NCBI GenBank assembly: GCA_020348885.1
Contig: CP070755.1
Span: forward strand, 527,658 to 583,014
Length of the DNA stretch: 55,357 bases
Direction: 5' to 3'
From: Candidatus Coatesiibacteriota bacterium
GTDB taxonomy: Bacteria > RBG-13-66-14 > B26-G2 > WVWN01 > G020348885
Made by a program: the position numbers and the translations under genes. Numbering within the stretch: the stretch's first letter is position 1; every line of letters starts with the position of its first letter. The notes under the pieces are model-generated. The model searched no databases and was not told the origin of the DNA. It was given only the letters and a program-made list of their open reading frames with translations. Of this stretch, positions 9,440-18,047 are shown one piece after another.

Positions 9440-9626
9440 GGGAAATCGGATAATTGAATCATACCGTTAAACGTAGAGGTATCCTGCGGCTTTAGAACGA
9501 TTAAACCGTTCTGACGGCCTTTTAAACAGCGATGTGCCGCGGCGGGTTTTATATCGAGTGGGTTTTAAAGTAAAGCTGGGCTTACTCCAAACGCTTCTAT
9601 TTACGGGTTTGGGAACCGGTTTGTTA

Positions 9627-9655
9627 TTGACGATCGTTTTGCGGGTTGTTATAGT
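9627..9655 (+). promoter_or_regulatory. Promoter of the EAL/receiver operon
   Basis: TTGACG (9627-9632), 17-base spacer, TATAGT (9650-9655). Transcription should begin near 9662, about 12 bases before the ATG at 9674; no ribosome-binding site is visible. Two 8-base palindromes, GTAATTAC and TTACGTAA, lie between promoter and start codon. Confidence 0.6.
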
Positions 9656-9673
9656 CGTAATGTAATTACGTAA

Positions 9674-11002
9674 ATGGGAAGCGGCGTGAAAACTGGGAAT
9701 GGCGGTTTCGAGGGCAGGACCTGGTGGTTCCGCCTCCAGAACCTCCTGGCGGATTCGGTAACCGGGCTTCCAACGCTGACAGGTAAACTCGGCGAAGTAC
9801 GGGAAGCTCTCGAGAAGCACGGCAACCTCTGTTTGTTGTACGTGAACGTCCCCCGCGGCGTCGAATTGGAAAAATTGTACGGATGGTCGTTCTACGACGA
9901 GTTCCTGAAAAAAACTTCTTCCCTGCTAACAGAATTTAAAAGAAATTATTTAGGCCGACAGGACTTCCTTTTAATAAGGGACGTGGAAACGTCCGAATTC
10001 GTTTTTTTCATTGCGCCCGGCTCTGGGAGCGAAACAGCCGAGTATCTGGACGAAATCGAACTCCTCCGCCAACGCTTACTCCAGTACATGTCGAAAGAAC
10101 CATACGTTTCGCACGGCCCGATTAAAATGAAAAACGTCATACACGTCGGTTGCTCCCAGGCGAAACTCGTATTGGTTGAGCGACCGGAAAGCTCGATACA
10201 TTACGCGATAGAAGAAGCGAAGCGACGGACGTTTGAGGAAGCCGAATCCGAATCCACGCGTTTTAAAAAACTCCTCCGGGAGGTTATATCCAACGAACGG
10301 GTATCGGTACGTTATCAACCGATAATTGAAATGCGGGCTAACCGTACTTTCGGCTTCGAAGCGCTTAGTTATACGGAAGGCGTACCGGGGCTCGAAGACG
10401 CCGAGATGCTTTTCAACCTGGCCGAAGAGAGCGATCTTTCGGTAGAACTGAACAGACTCTGCCGGCGGTTGGCTCTATCGGGTGCTCGGGGTTGGCCGCT
10501 CGATATTAAAGTGTTCCTTAATACGGACCCCCGATCGATCGAGGACATCGGGCGGGACGATACCGAATTCTTAGGGCTTTTACAAGATAAGGGCGTAAAA
10601 CCTGAATCGGTCGTTCTGGAAATAACGGAACGTTCGGCGATAACGAAGTTGGTGGAGTTCAAGGAAATCATCAAACATTTCCGGGAAATCGGCGTACGTA
10701 TCGCGATCGACGACGCTGGCGCCGGATACGCCAGCCTTAACACCATAGCATCGCTCAGGCCCGACTTCCTGAAGTTCGATATAGGCCTCGTCCGCGGCAT
10801 CGACAAAGACCGGGTGAAACAGGAACTTTTAACAACCTTGCAGAATCTGGCGCGCAAGGTGGAAGCTCGGATAATAGCCGAAGGAATCGAAACCGAAAAC
10901 GAATATAATACTTTACTCGGTATGGGCGTGGAACTCGGCCAAGGCTATTTTATCTCGCCGCCGCGGGATCCGTCGGAACTAAAATCGTACGTCACGGGTT
11001 AG
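9674..11002 (+). CDS. Cyclic-di-GMP phosphodiesterase (EAL domain) with degenerate GGDEF-like N-terminus
   Basis: 442 residues, cytosolic. Residues 25-150 have the pattern of a diguanylate cyclase domain (DSVTGLPTL start) but no GGDEF active-site loop, so this half is probably sensory. Residues 205-435 form an EAL domain with the residues needed for hydrolysis: FEAL, FLNTDP, LEITER, IDDAGAGYASL, DFLKFD, IAEGIET and GQGYFISPP. It should therefore degrade cyclic di-GMP. A single-domain response regulator follows 14 bases downstream, suggesting that the two act in one signalling unit. Confidence 0.87.
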   Translation: MGSGVKTGNGGFEGRTWWFRLQNLLADSVTGLPTLTGKLGEVREALEKHGNLCLLYVNVPRGVELEKLYGWSFYDEFLKKTSSLLTEFKRNYLGRQDFLLIRDVETSEFVFFIAPGSGSETAEYLDEIELLRQRLLQYMSKEPYVSHGPIKMKNVIHVGCSQAKLVLVERPESSIHYAIEEAKRRTFEEAESESTRFKKLLREVISNERVSVRYQPIIEMRANRTFGFEALSYTEGVPGLEDAEMLFNLAEESDLSVELNRLCRRLALSGARGWPLDIKVFLNTDPRSIEDIGRDDTEFLGLLQDKGVKPESVVLEITERSAITKLVEFKEIIKHFREIGVRIAIDDAGAGYASLNTIASLRPDFLKFDIGLVRGIDKDRVKQELLTTLQNLARKVEARIIAEGIETENEYNTLLGMGVELGQGYFISPPRDPSELKSYVTG

Positions 11003-11016
11003 AACGGGAGTACACG

Positions 11017-11409
11017 ATGGCGAAGAAGATAATGGTTATAGAGGACGAAGAAAACGTCCGGCTCGTGGTAAGCCTTTCGTTGGAAAAAGAGGGTTACGAG
11101 GTTGAGTCGGTCGCCACCGGCGAAGAAGCGTTGGAGAAAGTCGTTGACTTCGCGCCGGATTTAATCGTACTCGATATAATGATGCCCGGGATGGACGGTT
11201 GGGAAGTGCTGGGATTACTCAAATCGAACGAACTGACGGAAAAAATCCCCGTATGCATACTGACTGCGAAGGGCGAGGTTCGCGACATGATGTACGCCAC
11301 GCAAAAAGGCGCGGCGGATTATATAACCAAACCGTTCACGAGAAAGGAACTCGTGGACCGGGTAGGTCTATTATTGGCGACCGGCGCGGAAGAAACGTCG
11401 TCTGTCTGA
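11017..11409 (+). CDS. CheY-like response regulator receiver protein
   Basis: 130 residues, a stand-alone receiver domain. Acidic pocket E9/D10, phospho-acceptor D53 in LIVLDIMMPGMDG, the threonine in CILTAKG and the lysine in ITKPF are all present. There is no output domain, so it would act by protein contact, perhaps on the EAL protein encoded just upstream. GGGAG lies ahead of the ATG. No histidine kinase gene is in the window. Confidence 0.92.
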   Translation: MAKKIMVIEDEENVRLVVSLSLEKEGYEVESVATGEEALEKVVDFAPDLIVLDIMMPGMDGWEVLGLLKSNELTEKIPVCILTAKGEVRDMMYATQKGAADYITKPFTRKELVDRVGLLLATGAEETSSV

Positions 11410-11429
11410 TTGAGCTCCAAGGAGTATTA

Positions 11430-11927
11430 ATGAACCGAATAGCGAGGATAGTTTTCACCGGGTTAATCGCAGGGCTTGCCGTTTTCGTTGTGGGAAACGT
11501 CGTCGAAGTTCTTTCCTCGTTCGTCGTTCACGCGCCCGAAACCACCGGGAAGCTCGACCTTGCGGCAACGATTTTATTAACGTTCCTATTCGATATAATC
11601 GCCGGTTTACTTATAACGTTCGCGTACGGTATCGTGAAAAACGGGCTCGCGGCCAACCCGGTTTTCCGGGCTTTGACTTTCGCCGGGGTTCTCGTTCTGG
11701 TTAACGCCCTGCCGCGGGCGGCGGACGCGTACGTCGGCGTTCCGGCGGACAACGCCGTAATTGCGACCTGGTTAGCGAGCTGGATTCTGGAAGCTGTTCT
11801 CGCGGCTTTCATAGTAATATTAATGTACCCGCGTGAGAAGAAGCTTAAGCCCCCTAAAGGTAAAAAGCCTGAACCTGGCCCCGGCGCTCCGGGCGATGAA
11901 CCGAAGCCTGTAACCGCCCCCCGATAA
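11430..11927 (+). CDS. Small multi-pass membrane protein with Pro/Lys-rich tail
   Basis: 165 residues, function not recognised. The ATG at 11430 has AAGGAG six bases upstream and is preferred over longer in-frame starts that would overlap the receiver gene. Four hydrophobic segments are visible (about residues 5-30, 40-65, 75-90, 105-130), followed by a charged tail rich in Lys, Pro and Gly that should lie in the cytoplasm. It is the last gene before a strong terminator, so it is probably transcribed with the EAL and receiver genes. Confidence 0.75.
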   Translation: MNRIARIVFTGLIAGLAVFVVGNVVEVLSSFVVHAPETTGKLDLAATILLTFLFDIIAGLLITFAYGIVKNGLAANPVFRALTFAGVLVLVNALPRAADAYVGVPADNAVIATWLASWILEAVLAAFIVILMYPREKKLKPPKGKKPEPGPGAPGDEPKPVTAPR

Positions 11928-11944
11928 AAAATAACCTTTTATAT

Positions 11945-11972
11945 AAAAAACCCCCTTTCGGGGGCTTTTTTT
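11945..11972 (+). terminator. Intrinsic terminator after the EAL/receiver operon
   Basis: CCCCC-TTTC-GGGGG stem-loop with a run of T after it and a run of A before it, so it can also stop transcription arriving on the minus strand from the converging TPR gene. Confidence 0.85.
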
Positions 11973-11990
11973 ATAACTAACTTAACCAGT

Positions 11991-13385
11991 TTAATCGCCT
12001 AAGTAGCGGTCAATGGCGAGGCGTATCTCGTCGCCGGCCCCGTCGTAGAACGCCGTATCACGGCCGTAGCGCGCCAGGAACAACTGGCGGTACCAAGCTT
12101 CCCTGTCCGGGTCCGCGCTGAACACCCGGGATATTTCCCGAATCACGCTGGGATTATCCTCGTATTCCGGGTATCTGTCCAGGAGAGCCACGTAAACAAC
12201 TATCGCTTCCGCATAGTCGCCTTTGGACTTATCGAAGTCTTGAGCGACGGCCCGGAGTAACGTGGCCGCCGACCGGTCGCTCAGTCGTCCAGCCAACCGT
12301 TCCTCGAAAACCTCGAGGGCGCCGTGGGCGTTTACGGGCTTTGCGCTTTCCGACGCCGCGAGCGCGACGAGTGAAGCGGCCGCCGTCCTAGAGCAATGCT
12401 CCGTTATCGCCGTGTACCGACATTCCTCGTCTAGTTTTTCGTAGATGTTGAGTACTTCTCCGTCGTACCGTGGGTCATTTTCGATACCGGCCAGCGCGTA
12501 CTTCGCGTACGCAATACCGTAGAGGGCCGAGCTGTAATAATCGGAACCTGTGGATACCCTTTCGTAATACGATATAGCTTTCCTGTAGTCGCCGTCGTAA
12601 AGCGCCATTTCGCCCAACCGGAAACAGATATCCGGGTAATAACTGCGGTCTTCGGCCATCGTCGCAGCGTTCAGATAGTACGCTTCCGCGTCGTCGACCC
12701 GACCCTCCTCTTCGGCTATGAAACCTAAAAAATACAATGCGTACGCGAGGAGTTTATCGTCGCGGCAGTTCGCGGCGAGGGTTTCTAAAGTAGTACGCGA
12801 CCCTTCGCAACGGATAAGAGGTTTTTCAGGTATAGGCCCGCCGTACTCGTATGCCGACGCGGCAGCTTCGGCGAACCGCTCGAACTCTTCGACGGCTTCT
12901 TCCATCTCCTGTTCGTGTTGCATCTCGGCTTTGAGGACGAGTATTACGTATGCGTCTTCTTCGGGCGGGGCTTTCGCTAATACCTCGTCGGCCCAAACCG
13001 CCGCTCGTTCGCGTTTCCATCTAAGTTCCTCTATCGCCGCTTCGCGGGTGTCCCTATCCTCGAACGGTATGTCGAAGACGACGTTAATAGTAACCTCGTA
13101 GTCCAAATATCGAAAAGCGGCCTCCGACGCGATATCGTATCCGCCGCGGGCAAGGCCGATGTACGCGTTAAGAGCATCGTCGTCCAGATACTCCTTCCGA
13201 ACGAATATCTTGACCTTGTCTTCTGTCCGCCCGAAGGGCGTCAGACGCTCGACAGCGGTATTACCCGTCGCACTATACGCCGAATCGGCGGCGCCGCCGT
13301 CACCAGGACCCAAATAAACCGATGACGCCGAAATCGGTGTCGTCGTTATAATCAGGGCTATTATATAACCTACCGTCTGTTTCAA
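11991..13385 (-). CDS. Secreted TPR-repeat protein
   Basis: 464 residues with a signal peptide (IIALIITTTPISASS). Helical repeats of the TPR kind run from about residue 130 to the end, for example DKLLAYALYFLGFIAEEEGR, DAEAYYLNAATMAED and DYRKAISYYERVSTGSDYY. Predicted periplasmic or surface scaffold; no enzymatic motif. It is transcribed toward the bidirectional terminator at 11945-11972 and lies 146 bases downstream of comEC on the same strand. Function unknown. Confidence 0.75.
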   Translation of the reverse strand: MKQTVGYIIALIITTTPISASSVYLGPGDGGAADSAYSATGNTAVERLTPFGRTEDKVKIFVRKEYLDDDALNAYIGLARGGYDIASEAAFRYLDYEVTINVVFDIPFEDRDTREAAIEELRWKRERAAVWADEVLAKAPPEEDAYVILVLKAEMQHEQEMEEAVEEFERFAEAAASAYEYGGPIPEKPLIRCEGSRTTLETLAANCRDDKLLAYALYFLGFIAEEEGRVDDAEAYYLNAATMAEDRSYYPDICFRLGEMALYDGDYRKAISYYERVSTGSDYYSSALYGIAYAKYALAGIENDPRYDGEVLNIYEKLDEECRYTAITEHCSRTAAASLVALAASESAKPVNAHGALEVFEERLAGRLSDRSAATLLRAVAQDFDKSKGDYAEAIVVYVALLDRYPEYEDNPSVIREISRVFSADPDREAWYRQLFLARYGRDTAFYDGAGDEIRLAIDRYLGD

Positions 13386-13531
13386 ACCTACCTCCGTTTT
13401 AGATTCAGGTTTTTTCGGCCCTGTTTATTTGTACCGATTATATCGATTTCGCTACACGTTTCAAAAGGTTTTTTTCCGCCGAGCCGTTTTTTTCGTTACT
13501 CACCGTTACACATAACGAAAACGGTTAAACG

Positions 13532-15937
13532 CTAAAAAGCGGTACGGATACTGGCGTTGTCGCCGTCGGTTTCCACGACGACGGAACCATGGTCCGCTGT
13601 AACCAGGACACGTGACCCGGCCCTTTCGAACGCCCGTACGACCGCGGGGTCCGGTTTTCCCGGCCTTCCGCCGCGTTTCGTGGAGATTATTACGACGGCA
13701 GGGTTCAAAACGGCCGCGAAGTCTTTGGTCCCGTATCCGTCGGTTCCTCGGCCGAGCGCTTTCAACACGGTAACCCCCAAGAACTCGTCCGAACCGGTAA
13801 GCGTAAGCGATTGCCCCGGGTCGCGAAACCCCGGATAAAAGAGTGAAAACCGCCCGTAAGTCAACAATAATGACGTCGAGTCGTCGTTGGCTAAAGTCGT
13901 AAACCGGGCGTCGCCGAAGGAAGCCGCGTCGGGCGCGGGGCTTACCCTTTTTACGCCTACTTCGGCGGCCGCATTCTCCACGGCCGGCATCGGGTCGTAG
14001 TAGCCGCCGCCTGCCCAATTACGGCTGGCCCATAACTCGCTTATCGGGACGTTTTCGATTATATAAGGTGCCCCGCCCGCCGCTCCCGCGTCGCCCGACG
14101 TTATACACAGTACGTCCAACCGGTCTATCCCACGGCCGTGTAAGAACGGCTCTATCCGTGCGCGGCCGGCGCTGTAGTCCGCGTTCCCGTATCCGGCATT
14201 GACGAGTATTGATTGCCCGTCGGGCGTTTCGATAAAAGCGGCGTCGCCGTTACCCACGTCCAGAAACGTTACGCGTAAAGGCGCTCGAGCCGGCCGGATA
14301 ACCTCGCCGGCGACCGTTGCGGCGACCATAATTAAGAAAGCAACCAGCGTGACCCGCCGCCACCACGGCGACCGAAACGCGAAATATAATATCGCGGCCA
14401 CGATACTCAAAAGCGCCGGCAGCGGCGGGCGGCCTACCCAGAACTGCAAGTTGCCGTACTCGACGAAGGGCCGCCATCGAGCGAGGTCCGGCCAAACGCG
14501 ACCGAGCGGTTCGAGACCGTCAGCACAAACGCCGGCGGTTACGATAATACCTTTGCTTACGAACCACGCCGAAGCGCCGTAAATCTCGCCGAGGACCGGG
14601 TGTATAACGCCCGTTGCCAACGCGATTAGCCCGAATATTATCGCGAGGCTGCTCGCTGGAACGATTAACAGGTTGGAAACCAGGGCGACCGGCGATAACC
14701 TGTAGAACAGATGGAGTTGGAGGGGAAGAACGCCTATCTGGGCGGCCAACGTCGCCGCCGCGGTCTCGCGTAGAAGGGGAGGTAAAAAACCGAACCACCG
14801 GAAGAAAGGTTTATAGAACAAGGCGATAGCAAAAGTCGCGGCGTACGACAACTGGAATGACGCGTCCCCTATCAAGAGTGGGTTATAAACGAGTAGTAAA
14901 ACGGCGGACGCGGCCAGAACGTTTATTAAATCTACATCCCTGTCTATAAATACCGTCCCGAGGACCAGCAACGCCATCACGGTGGCTCGGATGACCGGCG
15001 GGTCCAGCCCGGTCATAATAGTGTACAGAGGAAGGAACGCCGCGACGGCGACGGCGCTCGCGCGGCGCGAGAGGTTAGCGCCGGACAGCAACAAGAACAA
15101 CACAAACGCTATCAGACTCACGTTCTGGCCGCTGATGGCCAGAATGTGGACTACGCCGGCGTCGGTGAACTCGGAAACTATCTCCGGGTCGATCTCGCCG
15201 CGGGTCCCGAGCATCATACCTTTAACGAGACGCCCCTCTTCGCCGCTGACGTACCGGTCCAGCGAGTCAGCGGCGTATCGACGTACGGCGTACGAAAAAT
15301 CGTACATCGGATTGGTCGCGGCCCGGCCCTCGACAGATACGAACTTACCGGACGATACCGTAAACGCGGTCGTAACGCCTCGGCTCCTCAAGTATCTCGC
15401 GTAGTCGAAACCGGTTTCGTATATCGGCGGCTTTGGTCGTGCCAGGCTCCCCGTTAACCGAAGCCGGTCGCCGTACCGAAGCGGTAGGTTATCGTATATC
15501 GTGACGCGTGTTTTTCCGGTTACTTCAATCAGTTCCCCGTCCTCGGGAGTAACACTTTCGTCGCGTAGGTCAAAAAGCGTCCGCCCGTCCCTTTGTTCCG
15601 GGTCGTTAGCGATTACGCCCTCGACCGTGGCCCAGGTCGGACGATAACTGTCGAGGAGGAATGACGCGTCTTTGTTCCCGATGTACCGAGAACACGCCGC
15701 GTAATATAAACACCCCGCAAAAGCGAGCGCGAGTACCGCCGCGTGAACGGAAAAGCGGCTTCGTCGGAAGTACAAGTATATAGTGAACGCCGAAACCACG
15801 GCCGTCAGTACGACGACGGGAACGAGCGGTGGTTTCAAAACGGCCGATGCAACCAACCCGGCGCCCAGGCCGGAGAGTACGTATACTGCCGGCCTCCGGC
15901 GTACCCCGTCCCACGTTTTCTCGTTTTTAACTTCCAT
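13532..15937 (-). CDS. comEC: ComEC/Rec2 family DNA-uptake channel with degenerate metallo-beta-lactamase domain
   Basis: 801 residues, the usual length for ComEC. Order: N-terminal helices and the OB-like DUF4131 region (residues 20-200), the polytopic Competence domain (about 230-530; HILAISGQNVSLIAF and DASFQLSYAATF are typical), then a metallo-beta-lactamase-like domain (about 550-801; starts LRVTFLDVGNGDA). The channel part looks intact and should pass single-stranded DNA across the inner membrane. The hydrolase part is odd: the usual SHPDADH-type ligand motif reads TSGDAGA, the LIDAG aspartate reads LVNAG, and no HHGS motif remains. No other competence gene is in the window. Confidence 0.9.
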   Translation of the reverse strand: MEVKNEKTWDGVRRRPAVYVLSGLGAGLVASAVLKPPLVPVVVLTAVVSAFTIYLYFRRSRFSVHAAVLALAFAGCLYYAACSRYIGNKDASFLLDSYRPTWATVEGVIANDPEQRDGRTLFDLRDESVTPEDGELIEVTGKTRVTIYDNLPLRYGDRLRLTGSLARPKPPIYETGFDYARYLRSRGVTTAFTVSSGKFVSVEGRAATNPMYDFSYAVRRYAADSLDRYVSGEEGRLVKGMMLGTRGEIDPEIVSEFTDAGVVHILAISGQNVSLIAFVLFLLLSGANLSRRASAVAVAAFLPLYTIMTGLDPPVIRATVMALLVLGTVFIDRDVDLINVLAASAVLLLVYNPLLIGDASFQLSYAATFAIALFYKPFFRWFGFLPPLLRETAAATLAAQIGVLPLQLHLFYRLSPVALVSNLLIVPASSLAIIFGLIALATGVIHPVLGEIYGASAWFVSKGIIVTAGVCADGLEPLGRVWPDLARWRPFVEYGNLQFWVGRPPLPALLSIVAAILYFAFRSPWWRRVTLVAFLIMVAATVAGEVIRPARAPLRVTFLDVGNGDAAFIETPDGQSILVNAGYGNADYSAGRARIEPFLHGRGIDRLDVLCITSGDAGAAGGAPYIIENVPISELWASRNWAGGGYYDPMPAVENAAAEVGVKRVSPAPDAASFGDARFTTLANDDSTSLLLTYGRFSLFYPGFRDPGQSLTLTGSDEFLGVTVLKALGRGTDGYGTKDFAAVLNPAVVIISTKRGGRPGKPDPAVVRAFERAGSRVLVTADHGSVVVETDGDNASIRTAF

Positions 15938-15992
15938 AACCGTAAATTACCGCGCAATGTACCGTACCGTGCGATACATCGCGGAACAAGCG

Positions 15993-16021
15993 ATTATACT
16001 TGACGAACGCGCGTATAGCAA
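15993..16021 (-). promoter_or_regulatory. Promoter of comEC
   Basis: On the minus strand TTGCTA (16021-16016), 17 bases, TATAAT (15998-15993). This places the start of transcription about 50 bases ahead of the comEC ATG at 15937. Confidence 0.5.
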
Positions 16022-16113
16022 GACTACTTTCGTTACAGCGAAGAAATTTATAGGATAAAGCTGCCTTGAAAGCGTTCCTATAACGTCAAGCTATCGAAAA
16101 AACGCGCCAGGCC

Positions 16114-16142
16114 TTTCACTCCGGCGCAAAACCTGCTATATT
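16114..16142 (+). promoter_or_regulatory. Possible extended -10 promoter for the TPR protein
   Basis: TGCTATATT is an extended -10 element (core 16137-16142). The -35 region at 16114-16119 is weak (TTTCAC). A strong AAGGAG precedes the ATG at 16189. Confidence 0.4.
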
Positions 16143-16188
16143 AACGGACACGACGAGATCGAACGCTTACCCAAGGAGTACTGAGAAA

Positions 16189-16755
16189 ATGGTTATACGC
16201 ACGAAACCTACGTTCTTCTATACGCTAATATCCGCCATAACTCTTACATCCGTTACGTCTTTTGGCGCCGACTACAAAACGGAACTGACGGACGCGTCCA
16301 AGTACTTCCTCTTAAGGGATTATGATAAAGCCGTCGAGATAATCGATGGCGTACTGGAAGAAGAACCCGGCAACGTAACGGCTCTGGAACTCCGCGGGCG
16401 TATCGAGATAGTTACGGGCGACCTGGACGCGGCCCTCGCGACCTTTGAGGAAGCCGTCGCGGCCGATCCGGAAGATTACCGCGGGTGGCAGGGGAAAGGC
16501 GACGTCCTCGAGCGTATGTATAAAACCGACGAAGCTCTGGAAGCCTATTCGGTAGCCGTTGAGAATAACAAAAAAGCGTCGTCGTCCCTTTACGCGCTGG
16601 CGGTTTTATATGCCGAGAAAGGGGAAAAGGAGAACAGCTTCGAGTACCTGAAGAAAGCGGTCAAAGCGAACGAATTTTTGAAGGAGACGGCCCGGAACGA
16701 ACCCGGTTTCGAGGGCTTCCGCGGCGACGCCGAGTTCTGGGAGATAGTTAATTAA
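16189..16755 (+). CDS. Secreted TPR-repeat protein
   Basis: 188 residues; signal peptide with probable cleavage after SFGA (about residue 26). Three to four TPR units cover residues 30-150 (YDKAVEIIDGVLEEEPGNV, DLDAALATFEEAVAADPEDY, TDEALEAYSVAVENN, KGEKENSFEYLKKAVKA). The C-terminal FEGFRGDAEFWEIVN resembles the TPR-end motif found when such repeats cap a chain. Likely a periplasmic scaffold; partners are not evident. Confidence 0.8.
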   Translation: MVIRTKPTFFYTLISAITLTSVTSFGADYKTELTDASKYFLLRDYDKAVEIIDGVLEEEPGNVTALELRGRIEIVTGDLDAALATFEEAVAADPEDYRGWQGKGDVLERMYKTDEALEAYSVAVENNKKASSSLYALAVLYAEKGEKENSFEYLKKAVKANEFLKETARNEPGFEGFRGDAEFWEIVN

Positions 16756-16835
16756 CGGGCTTAGGCTCTCGTAAACCAATTACCCGTCCGGATTACGATT
16801 TCCTTCCCATGTCCTATGGGACGTCATTTCCTCCG

Positions 16836-16864
16836 TTGACGGTACGGCGGCGGACCTATATAAT
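16836..16864 (+). promoter_or_regulatory. Promoter of the six-blade propeller gene
   Basis: TTGACG (16836-16841), 17-base spacer and a consensus TATAAT (16859-16864). Start of transcription near 16871. Confidence 0.75.
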
Positions 16865-16919
16865 CGTAGTAATAGGTTTTAAGTACCGTTAATATTTACC
16901 TTCAAGGATGGAACGAACT

Positions 16920-17831
16920 ATGAGACGTATTAACGTTTTACTAGTTATTATCGCGACCGCTTTTTTTGTAACGTCCGCCGGCGCGACCGACTGGCTCTGG
17001 CAGGTTACGACGGACCCGGAGGATGATTACGACTCTACGTGGTCGCCCGACGGTACTACGCTTGCCTTCCAATCGAATCGTAGCGGTAACGCGGACATCT
17101 GGACGATTCCTGCGGCCGGTGGGGCGGTTACCCAAATAACCACGGACCCGTCGTCCGATGCGTGGCCTGCGTGGTCGCCCGACGGTACTACGCTTGCCTT
17201 CAACTCGTACCGCAGCGGCAACTGGGACATCTGGACGATTCCCGCGGCCGGAGGGGCGGCGACGCGAATAACCACGGACCCGTCCGAAGATAAGTACCCT
17301 GCGTGGTCGCCCGACGGTACTGCGCTTGCCTTCATGTCGGACCGCGGCGGCAACGGGGACATCTGGAGGATTCCTGCGGCTGGTGGGGCGGCTACCCAAA
17401 TAACCACGGACCCGTCGGCCGATGCGTGGCCTGCGTGGTCGCCCGACGGTGCGAGTATCGCCTTCGGCTCCTTCCGAAGCGGCAACTGGGACATCTGGAC
17501 GATTCCTGCTGGCGGTGGGACTGCGACGCAGATAACGACGGACCCGGCGTACGATATAAATCCTGCGTGGTCGCCAGACGGGACTACGATAGCGTTTACC
17601 TCAGGCCGTAGCGGCAATTACGACATTTGGACGATCCCTACGGCCGGCGGGCTGGCGACACAAATAACCACAGATCCGGCGTACGATGAGGGTCCTGCGT
17701 GGTCGCCCGACGGGTTCGCGATATCCTTTGACTCGGACCGCAGCGGCAACTACGACATATGGGTTATAAAACCGGACCACACGTCGGTCGCACCCGCGTC
17801 CCTCGGCGAGATTAAAGCGACGTTCAGGTAG
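16920..17831 (+). CDS. Secreted TolB/PD40-type beta-propeller protein with shared C-terminal box
   Basis: 303 residues. The ATG at 16920 is preferred because AAGG at 16904-16907 is well spaced for it, while the in-frame ATG at 16908 directly abuts that site. Signal peptide ends near SAGA. The rest is six 44-residue PD40 blades starting at bases 17040, 17172, 17304, 17436, 17568 and 17700, each with WSPDG, AF-S-R-GN-DIW and ITTDP. Such propellers bind partners or glycans in the periplasm or at the surface. The protein ends SLGEIKATFR, a tail also seen on two other secreted propellers nearby. Function unknown. Confidence 0.85.
   Translation: MRRINVLLVIIATAFFVTSAGATDWLWQVTTDPEDDYDSTWSPDGTTLAFQSNRSGNADIWTIPAAGGAVTQITTDPSSDAWPAWSPDGTTLAFNSYRSGNWDIWTIPAAGGAATRITTDPSEDKYPAWSPDGTALAFMSDRGGNGDIWRIPAAGGAATQITTDPSADAWPAWSPDGASIAFGSFRSGNWDIWTIPAGGGTATQITTDPAYDINPAWSPDGTTIAFTSGRSGNYDIWTIPTAGGLATQITTDPAYDEGPAWSPDGFAISFDSDRSGNYDIWVIKPDHTSVAPASLGEIKATFR
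17040..17831 (+). repeat. Six tandem 132-base units encoding propeller blades
   Basis: In-phase 132-base repeats inside the propeller gene. The first four units share long identical stretches (for example GTGGTCGCCCGACGGT), which points to recent expansion or gene conversion; the last unit is diverged at its 3' end. Confidence 0.85.
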
Positions 17832-17990
17832 TTCGTCAAAATTAACGTTCGGGTAACGGCCCGCGGCGATTCCGCGGCGTCGAGGCGTTCGTATATACCA
17901 GCTTCCCAGCCAGGTAAATACGCCCTTCCCGTGTTCATGTCAGAAACGATTACCGCCTTGAAATAGATACTCGTATATTCTATACTCCGT

Positions 17991-18017
17991 CCGCTTGTCG
18001 AGAGCGGTTTTTATTAT
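17991..18017 (+). terminator. Probable terminator between propeller gene and serS
   Basis: CCGCT and AGCGG arms around a 7-base loop, followed by TTTTTATTAT. The stem is short (5 bp). It lies 31 bases before the serS GTG start, so it should end transcripts from the propeller gene, or could act in the serS leader. Confidence 0.5.
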
Positions 18018-18047
18018 AGGCATATAACCCATTTCATACGACCACCT

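Noticed and set aside
9467-9820. Minus-strand 117-residue frame in the gbsR/EAL gap
   Set aside because: It overlaps the start of the EAL gene and the promoter region and has no recognisable features.
17040-17831. CRISPR-like spacing of repeated units
   Set aside because: The repeats are 132 bases, contiguous and in frame, encoding propeller blades.
17832-18047. T-box or other riboswitch ahead of serS
   Set aside because: The gap is short, has no T-box sequence or specifier structure, and holds only a small terminator-like hairpin.
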